Notes under the pieces: model-generated
Told to the model about the DNA's origin: nothing
The model's input: the letters and a program-made list of their open reading frames with translations, nothing else
Database searches by the model: none
Position numbers and translations under genes: made by a program
Origin: an uncultured Pelagibacteraceae bacterium
GTDB lineage: Bacteria; Pseudomonadota; Alphaproteobacteria; Pelagibacterales; Pelagibacteraceae
Length of the DNA: 64,000 nucleotides
NCBI GenBank assembly: GCA_902528575.1
Contig: CABZSV010000001.1
Location: forward strand, 1 to 64,000
Direction: 5' to 3'
Part shown: positions 42,380-51,469 of the stretch, piece by piece
Numbering within the stretch: position 1 is the first letter of the stretch
How the letters are laid out: each line of letters opens with the position of its first letter

Positions 42380-43474
42380 TTATATTCTTTCCTCTGTTTG
42401 AGCGTCAAATAAAGATGCTTGTGTTAAATCAAAGTATAATTTTGTATCTTTCCCAAGATCTATTTTAATTGTAGATGGAAATTTAGCTAAAACTTCTTGA
42501 TTTGCATAATCAAACGTCATTATTTGCTCATGACCTATATACTCACTAAGATCTGCTCTTAAATTAATTTCAAAATCACTTTCATTAAATTTTTTAAAGA
42601 AAATATGTTCTGGTCTAATACCAAAAAAAACTTCTTTATTATTTAAATTTGATTTATCTTTAAAATCATAATCTTTTATTGGAATTTCTAAATTTGATCC
42701 ACTAACTGTAAACAATAAGTCTCCTGAATTTTCTTTTAAGACTCCCTTAATAAGATTCATTGATGGAGATCCAATAAAGTCTGCAACAAAAGTATTGCTT
42801 GGCTTATTATAAATCTTTTCAGGTGTATCATTTTGTTGAATTACTCCATGATTCATAATTGCAATGTTAGTACCCAAACTCATTGCCTCTGTTTGATCAT
42901 GGGTCACATAAACAACTGTTGTTTTTAGCTGTTGATGAAGTTTTTTTATTTCTCTCCTCATTTCAACCCGTAGCTTTGCATCTAAGTTAGATAAAGGTTC
43001 GTCAAACAAAAATATTCTTGGCTCCCTTACGAGAGCTCTACCAATAGCAACACGTTGTCGTTGTCCTCCAGATAATTGTGAAGGTTTTCTTTCTAACAAT
43101 TGATCTACCTGTAGAAATTTTGAGACTTTTTCTAACTGTTCTTGTATTTTTTCCTTTGATGTTTTTGCCTGTTTAAGACCAAAAATCATATTCTCCCTAA
43201 CATTCATAGATGGATACAGAGCGTAAGATTGAAAAACCATAGCAATATTTCGGTCTTTTGGCTCTACTTTACTAACATTATAATCATCTATAAAAACATC
43301 ACCCTCATTTATCGTTTCTAATCCTGCAATAATATTTAATAAAGTTGATTTTCCGCATCCAGATGGTCCTAAAAGAACTAGGAAATTTCCTTCATCTATC
43401 TCTAAATTAATTTTTTTTAAAACCTCAGTCGATCCAAAGTTTTTTGATAGTTCTTCAATTTTTAACGTTTTCAT
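42380..43474 (-). CDS. Sugar ABC transporter ATPase (UgpC/MalK type)
   Basis: This 364-residue ATPase has Walker A GPSGCGKST (33-41), signature LSGGQRQRVAIGRALVREP, Walker B IFLFDEPLSNLD and H-loop VTHDQTEA. It has a C-terminal TOBE/MalK regulatory domain with GIRPEHIFF. It energises the two permeases encoded directly upstream. It is separated from them by two bases and from the SDR by two. The long C-terminal domain marks the CUT1 family, which imports mono-, di- and oligosaccharides or glycerol phosphates. Confidence 0.93.
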   Translation of the reverse strand: MKTLKIEELSKNFGSTEVLKKINLEIDEGNFLVLLGPSGCGKSTLLNIIAGLETINEGDVFIDDYNVSKVEPKDRNIAMVFQSYALYPSMNVRENMIFGLKQAKTSKEKIQEQLEKVSKFLQVDQLLERKPSQLSGGQRQRVAIGRALVREPRIFLFDEPLSNLDAKLRVEMRREIKKLHQQLKTTVVYVTHDQTEAMSLGTNIAIMNHGVIQQNDTPEKIYNKPSNTFVADFIGSPSMNLIKGVLKENSGDLLFTVSGSNLEIPIKDYDFKDKSNLNNKEVFFGIRPEHIFFKKFNESDFEINLRADLSEYIGHEQIMTFDYANQEVLAKFPSTIKIDLGKDTKLYFDLTQASLFDAQTEERI

Positions 43475-43476
43475 TG

Positions 43477-44382
43477 TTATCCTTTCACTGCTCCTGAAGT
43501 TAATCCTCTAATAAAATATTTACCTGCTAATACATAAACTATAAGTGTTGGAATGCCGGCTATAATAGCTGAAGCCATATCTACATTATATTCTTTTACA
43601 CTTGTACTTGATAAAACCATATTATTTAATGCTACTTGTATAGGTGCTGCTTCTCCAAATGAGAAGGTTGATCCAAATAAAAAATCATTCCATATTTGTG
43701 TGAACTGCCAAATTACAGTTACGACAATAATTGGTGCTGATATTGGAAGTAAAATTTTGAAAAATATTTTAAAAAACCCAGCTCCATCTATTCTAGCAGC
43801 TTTAACTAATTCTATTGGAACGGAAATATAATAATTTCTAAAAAATAATGTAGTAAAAGGTATACCATAAACTGTATGAACTAAAACTAACCCGATTACT
43901 GAATTTGAAATTCCTAATACTCCAAGGGTTCTAGCCATTGGAAGTAATATTGCTTGAAAAGGTATGAAACATCCAAATAATAAAAAAAGAAAAACCCACT
44001 GATCTCCTTTAAATCTCCATTTAGTTAAAACATAACCTGTCATCGCTCCAATAAATGTTGAAAAAAATACTGCTGGTACAACCATCTTGATTGAATTCCA
44101 AAAATATGGTCTTAAAAAAGTATCACCAGCTCCATATCCTCGACCACCCCACGCTACAGCCCAAGATTCTATATTTAATCCACTTGGCCAAGATAAAAGT
44201 GTTCCTTGACGAATCTCTTCCATTGTCTTTAACGAAGTAACAACCATAACATAAAGTGGAAAAATAAAATAAGAGGCAAAAAGAATTAAAATAAAATATA
44301 AAAACCATCTCAAAAACATGTTTGTATATTTAGATTTTTGTTCTAATTGCTGATAAGAAGAAGATTTCAAACTATCTTGCAT
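43477..44382 (-). CDS. Sugar ABC transporter permease (MalG type)
   Basis: This 301-residue inner-membrane protein has six helices and the EAA loop around residue 200 (VELVKAARIDGAGFFKIFFKILLP), where the ATPase docks. It ends YFIRGLTSGAVKG; RGLTSGAVKG is the common MalG C-terminus. It overlaps the partner permease by 11 bases and forms the transmembrane channel with it. Confidence 0.93.
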   Translation of the reverse strand: MQDSLKSSSYQQLEQKSKYTNMFLRWFLYFILILFASYFIFPLYVMVVTSLKTMEEIRQGTLLSWPSGLNIESWAVAWGGRGYGAGDTFLRPYFWNSIKMVVPAVFFSTFIGAMTGYVLTKWRFKGDQWVFLFLLFGCFIPFQAILLPMARTLGVLGISNSVIGLVLVHTVYGIPFTTLFFRNYYISVPIELVKAARIDGAGFFKIFFKILLPISAPIIVVTVIWQFTQIWNDFLFGSTFSFGEAAPIQVALNNMVLSSTSVKEYNVDMASAIIAGIPTLIVYVLAGKYFIRGLTSGAVKG

Positions 44383-45247
44383 TTTCTCTCCTTAATTCTG
44401 AATATAAATATGGGATAATCACAGCTGCTACAGCCATAAACATCATCATCGCACTGGCTGCAGATAAACCAACCTGACTTTTATGAAATGCAGTTTGTGT
44501 CATATATAAAGCAGGCATAGTTGTTGATATGCCTGGCCCACCTTGTGTCAGTGCTACGATAAGATCATAACTTTTTATAGATATATGAACTAAAATTACA
44601 AAACTTGTAAAAAATACAGGTCTCATCATTGGAAGTAAAATCTTCCAATAAACCGTAAATAAACTTGCGCCATCTATTTTTGCTGCCTTAACAATTTCAT
44701 CTTCTACTGACCTTAATCCAGCTAAAAATAGCGCCATCACAAACCCTGCAGATTGCCAAACACCTGCAATAACTATGGTATAAATGGCCATCTCCCTATC
44801 TACTAACCAATCAAAGGTGAAGTTCTCGAAACCCCAGTCTCTAAACATTTTTTGGATACCTAAAGTTGGATTTAATATCCATTTCCATGCGGTTCCTGTA
44901 ACGATAAAAGATAGCGCCATTGGATATAAATAAATCGTTCTTAGCAAACCCTCTGCTCTGATTTTTTGGTCTAAAAAAATTGCAAGAATTATTCCTATAA
45001 CAACACAAAAGATTAAAAATAGTGTTGTAAAAATAAGCAAATTATCTACTGCAATAAGCCATTTTCTTGATGCCCAAAGTTTTTCATACTGTCCAAATCC
45101 CCAAAGTTCATACTTTGGTAGAATTTTAGAATTGGTAAAAGATATATATAAAGTCCAAAGTACAAATCCATAAACAAACCAGCCAATCAAACCAACAGCT
45201 GGAGCCATTACAATTTTAGGTAAATTTTTTTCTAACCACTTGAACAT
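44372..45247 (-). CDS. Sugar ABC transporter permease (MalF type)
   Basis: This 291-residue inner-membrane protein has six helices. Its EAA loop is EDEIVKAAKIDGASLFTVYWKILLPMM around 188-214. GGPGISTTMPALYMT near 240 is the conserved stretch found in MalF/UgpA-type proteins. It partners with the MalG-type permease immediately downstream. A terminator hairpin in the 73-base gap after the binding-protein gene should make it less abundant than the binding protein. Confidence 0.93.
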   Translation of the reverse strand: MFKWLEKNLPKIVMAPAVGLIGWFVYGFVLWTLYISFTNSKILPKYELWGFGQYEKLWASRKWLIAVDNLLIFTTLFLIFCVVIGIILAIFLDQKIRAEGLLRTIYLYPMALSFIVTGTAWKWILNPTLGIQKMFRDWGFENFTFDWLVDREMAIYTIVIAGVWQSAGFVMALFLAGLRSVEDEIVKAAKIDGASLFTVYWKILLPMMRPVFFTSFVILVHISIKSYDLIVALTQGGPGISTTMPALYMTQTAFHKSQVGLSAASAMMMFMAVAAVIIPYLYSELRRENAR

Positions 45248-45278
45248 TATAAATATTTTTTATTTTTAGATTTAAAAA

Positions 45279-45308
45279 AAAAGGCCACTTTTGATAAAGT
45301 GGCCTTTT
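45279..45308 (-). terminator. Hairpin after the binding-protein gene, partial terminator
   Basis: AAAAGGCCACTTT (45279-45291) pairs perfectly with AAAGTGGCCTTTT (45296-45308) around TGAT. On the minus strand it starts 13 bases after the binding-protein stop and ends in a run of nine T. The permease genes continue beyond it, so it must allow some read-through or protect the 3' end of the upstream message. Confidence 0.85.
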
Positions 45309-45320
45309 AATTTTTATGTA

Positions 45321-46577
45321 CTACATATTAGCTAAAACTGAGTCAGCTAAAGCGTTAGCAGCATCTACAGAAGACATATCAGAGTTAAAGTGCTCTGTAA
45401 TGATATCTTGTAGGGCAGCTTTCATAGTATTACCTTGAGCCATACCGTGAGCAAAACTTGGAACTAATCCACCGCTTTCACCTGCAGTTTTGATATCTGC
45501 ATTAGATGTTTTTGCACACTTGTCAAATTCATCCATTGATACGTCTAAACGTGCCGGGATAGAACCTTTGTATAGGTTGAAAACTTTTTGAAAGTTTTTA
45601 CCCATCATAAGCTTAGCTAATAACTTTTGGCCAGCTTGTTTATCTGGATCGCTAGATTTGTAAAAGATAAAACTATCTACGTTATATAAGTATCCATTGT
45701 TTGAAGGAGTGGCAGCACAGTAGTAATCTACGCCTGGAACTTTTCCTGCAGCTGTAAATTCACCTTTTGCCCAGTCACCCATAATTTGGAAACCAGCTTT
45801 TCCTTCAATAACCATACCAGTAGCAACGTTCCAGTCTCTTCCTGGACTACCTTCATCAGTAAATCCTTGTAGTTTTCTCATTTGATCAAAAACTTTAACT
45901 GTTGTTTCACTTCTTAAACAGCTTTCTTTAAGATCTACATAACAATTTTTGTAATAGTTATTTCCTCCGATACCCATAGCAACTGCTTCAAATACTGTAG
46001 CATCTTGCCAAGCTTGACCACCATGAGCAAATGGAATTATGCCAGCAGCTTGTAATTTTTCAGCAGCAGCATTTAACTCCTCCCAAGTAGTTGGAACTGA
46101 AATACCGTTTGCATCAAATACAGCTTTGTTTGCCCACATCCAGTCAATTCTGTGAATGTTTACTGGAGCAGCACAATAAGGTCCGCTATTATTTTCACAC
46201 TTGTGAATTGCTGCAATCATTGGATCTAATAAATTATCCCAACCTTCTGCTTTAGCAACTTCATCAATGTTATATGGGGCTACAACACCTTCTTGGTCAT
46301 ACTCTTGAATTGTAGGTCCTTTAATTTGAGATGCAGATGGAGGATCTCCAGCAACGATTCTTGCTTTTAGTGCAACGTTAGCAGCATCTCCACCACCACC
46401 TGTTACAGGCATGTCCATCCATTCACCACCGTTTGCAGCGAAATCATCTTTTAAAACTTTAAGTGCAGCAGCTTCACCACCAGACGTCCACCAGTGCAAT
46501 ACCTCGATCTTAGGTCCTGCGATTGATGAAGTAGAAGTGAACGCTAATGTAATTAAAGCGATCATTATTTTTTTCAT
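45321..46577 (-). CDS. Extracellular sugar-binding protein (ABC family 1)
   Basis: This 418-residue periplasmic binding protein has a signal peptide (MKKIMIALITLAFTSTSSIAG). The mature start, PKIEVLHWWTSGGEAAALKVL, is characteristic of glucose/mannose- or sorbitol-type CUT1 binding proteins. GGQAWQDATVFEAVAMGIGG and GDWAKGEFTAAG are further matches. It captures the sugar for the permeases encoded downstream. SAR11 strains that use glucose carry a comparable operon, so a hexose ligand is plausible but not proven. The ribosome-binding site is AGAGGAAGAG, consistent with strong expression. Confidence 0.9.
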   Translation of the reverse strand: MKKIMIALITLAFTSTSSIAGPKIEVLHWWTSGGEAAALKVLKDDFAANGGEWMDMPVTGGGGDAANVALKARIVAGDPPSASQIKGPTIQEYDQEGVVAPYNIDEVAKAEGWDNLLDPMIAAIHKCENNSGPYCAAPVNIHRIDWMWANKAVFDANGISVPTTWEELNAAAEKLQAAGIIPFAHGGQAWQDATVFEAVAMGIGGNNYYKNCYVDLKESCLRSETTVKVFDQMRKLQGFTDEGSPGRDWNVATGMVIEGKAGFQIMGDWAKGEFTAAGKVPGVDYYCAATPSNNGYLYNVDSFIFYKSSDPDKQAGQKLLAKLMMGKNFQKVFNLYKGSIPARLDVSMDEFDKCAKTSNADIKTAGESGGLVPSFAHGMAQGNTMKAALQDIITEHFNSDMSSVDAANALADSVLANM

Positions 46578-46663
46578 ATTTTCTCTTCCTCTTTTTTTTA
46601 GTTAACTATTTTTTAAAAACGAAACTATAAGTAGAATAAATTCCAATTGATAACTAAAAAAAC

Positions 46664-46669
46664 ATTATA
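46664..46669 (-). promoter_or_regulatory. Candidate -10 box for the sugar ABC operon
   Basis: TATAAT on the minus strand lies about 87 bases upstream of the binding-protein start, in the only sizeable gap (189 bases) ahead of this operon. A matching -35 at 17 bases is not convincing. Further upstream the gap contains ten A followed by ten T (46723-46742), likely intrinsically bent DNA. Confidence 0.35.
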
Positions 46670-46766
46670 CTACTATAGGTTGAAATTGATTTTTTTCCTT
46701 ATTTATCAATATTTTTTTAAATAAAAAAAAAATTTTTTTTTTGTGATTCTACTTTTGGTTGAAGTT

Positions 46767-47669
46767 CTAATATGTCGCGCTTCTACCTAATCTAGCAGCG
46801 CCTCTAACACCACTAGCATCTCCGTATCTAGGTTTTAAAAAAACACCCTCATACTCTCTTCCAATAACAAATTTTCTAACTAATGAATCTATTTCGTGCA
46901 AAAAATCAATTTCGTTTGAAACTCCTCCTCCAAATATAAAAGCATCAGGGTCTAAAATATTTATAATACTCGAAAGAGACATTGCTAAATTTACTTTAAA
47001 ATCATCAATAAATCTTTCAGCATCTAAATCGTGTTTTCTATTTAATTCAAAAATTTCGTTTGTTTTTAAATTTTTTCCATAAAGTTTCTTAAATCTTTTT
47101 GCTAAACTTAATCCAGATAAAAAACTTTCAATCTCTGCTTCCCTTGCATTACTTGAGTCAAAATTCTCTTTCTTAGCTGCAAAATATGGAATTTGGTTGT
47201 GCCCCCATTCCCCTGCTACTCCATTAGAGCCAGTAATAATTTTTTTATCTATTACTAAACCACCTCCAACACCTGAGCCTAATATAATTCCATATACGAT
47301 TTTATAATGTGTACCAGCTCCATCTATTGCTTCAGATAAAGCAAAACAATTTGCATCATTTTCACAAAACACTTCTTTTCCAAGAGCTTTACGTAGATCA
47401 CTTTGAAATGGTTTTTTTTCTAACCAAGTTATATTTGGAGCATTTTTTACTAATCCTGTTTGAGGAGAATGAACTCCTGGATGACAAACACCAATTGGTA
47501 GTTCTTGTTTAAACTCTTGTTCTAATTTTCTATGGATATCTCTTATCGCAGTTACAATTTGAGTGTACTCCTTTGGACACGATATTCTTGATCTGTGTTT
47601 TTCGTTCCCATTCTCTTCGAGTACAACACTCTCAATTTTAGTTGCTCCTACATCAATACCTACTTGCAT
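46767..47669 (-). CDS. ROK family sugar kinase, lacking the usual zinc cysteines
   Basis: This 300-residue protein starts MQVGIDVGATKIESVVL (ATP phosphate-1 motif). CENDANCFALSEA supplies the catalytic Asp, and GVGGGLVIDKKIITGSNGVAGEWGH includes the ROK GEWGH zinc His. The expected CxCGxxGC zinc motif is absent: after GEWGHNQIPYF the sequence reads AAKKENFDSSNAREAEIESF. The length and other motifs suggest a fructokinase/glucokinase-like kinase, but with a changed metal site. It follows an SDR by two bases and precedes the sugar ABC operon. Confidence 0.83.
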   Translation of the reverse strand: MQVGIDVGATKIESVVLEENGNEKHRSRISCPKEYTQIVTAIRDIHRKLEQEFKQELPIGVCHPGVHSPQTGLVKNAPNITWLEKKPFQSDLRKALGKEVFCENDANCFALSEAIDGAGTHYKIVYGIILGSGVGGGLVIDKKIITGSNGVAGEWGHNQIPYFAAKKENFDSSNAREAEIESFLSGLSLAKRFKKLYGKNLKTNEIFELNRKHDLDAERFIDDFKVNLAMSLSSIINILDPDAFIFGGGVSNEIDFLHEIDSLVRKFVIGREYEGVFLKPRYGDASGVRGAARLGRSATY

Positions 47670-47671
47670 AA

Positions 47672-48421
47672 CTAATATGTAGCTCTTCCACCACTTAAAT
47701 CAAAAACTGCAGCTGTCGAAAATGAATTTTCTTCACTAGCCAACCAAGTTACCAATGACGCTAATTCCTCAACTTTAGCAAATTTGTTTCTAGGAATTTT
47801 TGATAACATATAATTTATATGTTCTTCAGTCATTTGATCAAAAATTCTTGTTTTGGCTGCTGCTGGGGTTACGCAATTTACAGCTATATTTTTTTGTGCT
47901 AACTCTTTACCTAGAGATTTTGTTAAACCTATAACTCCAGCCTTCGAGGTGCTATATGCACTTGCGTTAGGATTGCCCTCTTTTCCTGCAATAGATGCAA
48001 TATTTACTATTCTTCCATAATCATTTTTTAACATAAATGGAACAACTGCTTTACAACAATAAAAAACTGAATTTAAATTTAAGTTCATTACTTTTTTCCA
48101 TTCATCTAAAGGATATTCAACAACAGTGGTATTAATACCTGCAATACCTGCGTTATTGACAAAAATATCTATTTTTCCGTGTTTTTTCTCTACTTCTTCT
48201 AAATTTTTACTTACTATTTCAAAATTAGTTACGTCTACGACCTGATGACTTAAGTTTTCTGATTTAACTTTATCAATCGCTTCTTTAGCAGCATTTTCAT
48301 CAATATCCCAAATTACAACTTTAGCTCCTGCTTCAATAAATCTTTCAGTTATTGCTAAACCAAACCCCTGGGCTCCACCAGTAACAATTGCTACTCGATT
48401 ATTTAAATCATACTTAATCAT
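47672..48421 (-). CDS. SDR family dehydrogenase (3-oxoacyl reductase-like)
   Basis: This 249-residue classical SDR has TGGAQGFG (cofactor), NNAGIAG, a Ser in NIASIAG and YSTSKAGVIGL with the catalytic Tyr/Lys. It ends VFDLSGGRATY. It resembles FabG or sugar/polyol dehydrogenases. It overlaps the tctA gene by eight bases and sits two bases before the ROK kinase, so it is probably part of one catabolic transcript with the carboxylate transporter. Confidence 0.87.
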   Translation of the reverse strand: MIKYDLNNRVAIVTGGAQGFGLAITERFIEAGAKVVIWDIDENAAKEAIDKVKSENLSHQVVDVTNFEIVSKNLEEVEKKHGKIDIFVNNAGIAGINTTVVEYPLDEWKKVMNLNLNSVFYCCKAVVPFMLKNDYGRIVNIASIAGKEGNPNASAYSTSKAGVIGLTKSLGKELAQKNIAVNCVTPAAAKTRIFDQMTEEHINYMLSKIPRNKFAKVEELASLVTWLASEENSFSTAAVFDLSGGRATY

Positions 48422-49895
48422 TATTTTTTTTTAATTTCCTCGATCTTATTAAAGGAAAAGCCAAAGCAATTAAAGACAAAATAAAGAATGTTAAAGCAAT
48501 CGGTCTTGTGAAAAACATCAGATAATTACCATCAAATATAACTAAAGATTGTCTTAGAGTTCCTTCAACTAACTCACCCAAAATTAATCCAATAATTACT
48601 GGTACTACTGAAAAACCATATCTTCTCATAAAGAAACCTAGCACTCCAAAGAATAACATTATCCAAACATCTATTATGGATTGATTTAAAGAATAAGTTC
48701 CACATACTGAAACTGCAAATATCATAGGCCATAAGATTTTATTAGGTACTAAAGTAATTCTTGCAAATATTTTTGCTCCAAAAAATCCAAAAATAAAAAA
48801 AAGGATATTAGCTATTAGCATGGCTCCAAAAATTCCATATAAGAAATCTGGCTGCTCTCTAAACAAATCTGGTCCAGGTCTAACACCATGAATAATCAAT
48901 CCCGTAAGTATAACCGCTGTTGTTGCGCTACCAGGAATACCTAGCGCTAAAGTTGGAACCATCGCACCACCTGTTGCTGCGTTATTTGCAGCCTCAGCAC
49001 CAGCAATGCCTTCGATAGATCCTTTTCCAAATTCTTCTGGATTTTTTGAAAATCTCTTTGCTTCAGAATAACCAATTAAAGACGCAACTGTTCCACCTTC
49101 TGCAGGAAGAACTCCAATAAATGATCCAATCCCACTTGATCGTAGTATTGTTTTCCAAGTTTTCTTATAATCATCTTTGCTAGGAAGCTTAATTGCTTTT
49201 AAAGCTATTCTGTTAAACACTTGATTGATTAAAGTTGATTGAGTTAACATTTCACTCATTGCGAAAAGTCCAACCACTACTGGTATAAATCCTATTCCTT
49301 CAGTTAACTCATTGATCCCAAAAGTAAAACGGTCGATTGAAGTCATAAAATCTTTTCCAACTGTAGAAATCAATATTCCAAATGCACCTGCGATTAAGTT
49401 TTTAATTGGACTACCTTCACCTATTGAAGCAAGCATCGTTAAACCAAATATTGCTAATGCAAAATATTCTGGCTGACCAAACTCATAAGCAAGTTGTGCT
49501 AGTATAGGAGCAAAGAAAACTAATATAACAACACTAAAAATACCACCAACAGTACTTGAGACTGTTGCCATACCTAAAGCTCTTCCAGCTTCGCCTTTTT
49601 GTGCTAAAGGATAGCCATCTAAACAAGTGGCTGCAGCTGCTGGGGTCCCTGGTGTATTAATAAGTACAGCAGTTATTGCACCACCATAGGTTCCTGCACA
49701 ATAAATAGAAGTTAATAAAACAATTGCGGATAATGGATCTAGAGTCATTGTGAAAGGTAATATCAATGCTCCACCTGTTGTTGGTCCTAACCCTGGCAAC
49801 ACACCTAATATCAAACCAAATAAAGTTCCAAAAAATAAAACTAATAATAGTTTAGAACTGAAAAGTGGTGCCAGCATTAATAATAAATTATCCAT
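48414..49895 (-). CDS. tctA: Tripartite tricarboxylate transporter large permease (TctA)
   Basis: This 493-residue protein has about ten to twelve helices. GVLPGLGPTTGGALILPFT near residue 29 and GVLPAEGGTVASLIGYSEAKR near 258 are the duplicated family motifs. TALILINTPGTPAAAAT-like VLINTPGTPAAAATCLDGYPLA follows. With TctB and the binding protein TctC it imports a carboxylate, using a cation gradient. The substrate is unknown; nearby dehydrogenases suggest a hydroxy-acid or sugar acid. Confidence 0.93.
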   Translation of the reverse strand: MDNLLLMLAPLFSSKLLLVLFFGTLFGLILGVLPGLGPTTGGALILPFTMTLDPLSAIVLLTSIYCAGTYGGAITAVLINTPGTPAAAATCLDGYPLAQKGEAGRALGMATVSSTVGGIFSVVILVFFAPILAQLAYEFGQPEYFALAIFGLTMLASIGEGSPIKNLIAGAFGILISTVGKDFMTSIDRFTFGINELTEGIGFIPVVVGLFAMSEMLTQSTLINQVFNRIALKAIKLPSKDDYKKTWKTILRSSGIGSFIGVLPAEGGTVASLIGYSEAKRFSKNPEEFGKGSIEGIAGAEAANNAATGGAMVPTLALGIPGSATTAVILTGLIIHGVRPGPDLFREQPDFLYGIFGAMLIANILFFIFGFFGAKIFARITLVPNKILWPMIFAVSVCGTYSLNQSIIDVWIMLFFGVLGFFMRRYGFSVVPVIIGLILGELVEGTLRQSLVIFDGNYLMFFTRPIALTFFILSLIALAFPLIRSRKLKKNND

Positions 49896-50402
49896 TTAAC
49901 TATAGTAAATGTTAGTAATTATTCCTGAGGGAAATCTTAAACCTAAAATGGTTTCAAAAAATATAAAAACAATAATTGGGAAAATAATCCCAACTAGAAA
50001 TAAATAAAATAATCTTTTTTCTCCCCAACAATATGAAACAAAGATAGATAAAGCTGAGATTGCTAAAAAGAAATCAAGTGTTTTAGAAACTACTACAAAA
50101 ATAACAAAACTTGATAAAGTTAGAAAGAATGATCTTGGTAATTTTTTTTCAACTTTCCAGGGATTTTTAGTTGCCAAATAATAGATTAACAATGTCATTA
50201 CTATTATTAAGACCAAGAGCGCTTTTGGGAATGTTGCTGGTTGTATTCCTCTATTTAAAATTGGAGGAACAATATCAAAAGTAAAAGTTGTGATTAATAA
50301 TGCTACAGATATTAAAATAATTACAAGAGAAACTCTAAACTCATCTCTAAAAAAAAAGGGCAAACTTTTGTTTGCCCTTTTTTGTTTTTGTACATTTTTC
50401 AT
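49896..50402 (-). CDS. tctB: Tripartite tricarboxylate transporter small permease (TctB)
   Basis: This 168-residue membrane protein has four hydrophobic segments (about 25-44, 58-78, 95-125 and 130-155) and a basic N-terminus. The ATG at 50402 is the likely start; a TTG two codons upstream (50408) is the alternative. Its first codons coincide with a strong terminator hairpin (50352-50383), which encodes residues near KRANKSLPFFF. It starts about 20 bases after tctC and abuts tctA directly. Confidence 0.88.
   Translation of the reverse strand: MKNVQKQKRANKSLPFFFRDEFRVSLVIILISVALLITTFTFDIVPPILNRGIQPATFPKALLVLIIVMTLLIYYLATKNPWKVEKKLPRSFFLTLSSFVIFVVVSKTLDFFLAISALSIFVSYCWGEKRLFYLFLVGIIFPIIVFIFFETILGLRFPSGIITNIYYS
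50352..50383 (-). terminator. Terminator-like hairpin inside the 5' end of tctB
   Basis: AAAAAAGGGCAAAC (50352-50365) pairs perfectly with GTTTGCCCTTTTTT (50370-50383) around TTTT, with a run of eight T on the minus strand. It would terminate transcripts of tctC but lies within the first codons of tctB, so read-through and translation of tctB must compete with it. Confidence 0.78.
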
Positions 50403-50425
50403 ATTCAAATGTACTTTTAATTAGA

Positions 50426-51400
50426 TTAGTTAATGTAACCTAAAGCTTTAAGCTGTGCAGTCATCTCAGCAAGCATTTCTTCCATTTGCTTACCCCATTC
50501 ATCTGCACCTACAACGCTTGTCTCATCAAGACCAATTTCTGTTAAGAAATTTTTGTAGTAGTTGTGGCTCATAGCTTTCATCATTCCAGCTTCTAGTTGT
50601 TTTACTCTGTCTGCTGGAGCACCTTTTTTAGTTACGAAACCTCTAACAGTAGATAAAGAAACAGGTATACCTAATTCTTTTGCTGTTGGAGAGTCTCCAA
50701 TTTTTGCCATTCTATTGTTTGCCAATACAACTGAAACACAAAGTTTACCTTCATTAATCTCAGTTAATGCTTCACCTAGGTTTAAAACACCTACATCAAT
50801 ATCTCCTTTGATAAGGTTTGTTTTAATTGGTGCAACACCTTTGTACGCAACGATTGTCGGATCTTTTAATCCACCTTTTTTTGTAAATGCGATTGCACTA
50901 ACATCATCAATACCACCAGTATGAGTAGTTCCATATTTTAATGATTTTGATTTTTGTGTGCTAATAAATTTTTTAGCATCTTTGATGTCGTTTTTACAAT
51001 TTACAACAAATAATTGAGGGTCGTCTGTTCCTCTAGCGAGTGGTTGCATATCACTTAGCTTAACTTTAGTTTTTCCTAAAGCCATAGAAACAGCATGACC
51101 TGTTGTCCAAGTTAAAGTATGATTTCCATCAGCTGGTAAAGACATCATATAATCCATAGATGCGGCTCCTCCACCACCTTTTTTGTTTACTAATTGCATG
51201 TCTTGCTTAAGGACTCTTCTTGCTCTTAATAACATCATTCTAGTAGTAACGTCAGTTCCACCACCAAAACCAGCGTGTGTAATTGCTTGTATTGGATGAC
51301 CATCAGCTTTAGCTGATGTGATCATTAATGGAAGAGCTACAACAAAAAATTCAGTTACTAGAAAAGCAGCTGCTAAAAATAGTTTAAAGCTTTTTTTCAT
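50426..51400 (-). CDS. tctC: Tripartite tricarboxylate transporter binding protein (TctC)
   Basis: This 324-residue periplasmic binding protein has an N-terminal signal segment (MKKSFKLFLAAAFLVTEFFVVALPLMITSAKA). The mature domain starts IQAITHAGFGGGTDVTTRMM, and GGGTD is the loop that contacts carboxylate ligands. Two alpha/beta lobes follow, with GYKGVAPIK-like VAYKGVAPIKTNLIKGDID. It delivers the substrate to TctAB. A GAGGGAAAT ribosome-binding site lies just before the start. Divergent from the PdxA-like gene. Confidence 0.9.
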   Translation of the reverse strand: MKKSFKLFLAAAFLVTEFFVVALPLMITSAKADGHPIQAITHAGFGGGTDVTTRMMLLRARRVLKQDMQLVNKKGGGGAASMDYMMSLPADGNHTLTWTTGHAVSMALGKTKVKLSDMQPLARGTDDPQLFVVNCKNDIKDAKKFISTQKSKSLKYGTTHTGGIDDVSAIAFTKKGGLKDPTIVAYKGVAPIKTNLIKGDIDVGVLNLGEALTEINEGKLCVSVVLANNRMAKIGDSPTAKELGIPVSLSTVRGFVTKKGAPADRVKQLEAGMMKAMSHNYYKNFLTEIGLDETSVVGADEWGKQMEEMLAEMTAQLKALGYIN

Positions 51401-51469
51401 TATTTCCCTCTTTTGTTAATTTATATTTAATAATTTAAACATAATCTGCTACAAGACGTAAAGAAAAAA

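Noticed and set aside
42094-42468. 124-residue plus-strand frame
   Set aside because: Lies entirely across the SDR and the end of the UgpC-type ATPase on the other strand, is Phe/Ile-rich, and has no ribosome-binding site.
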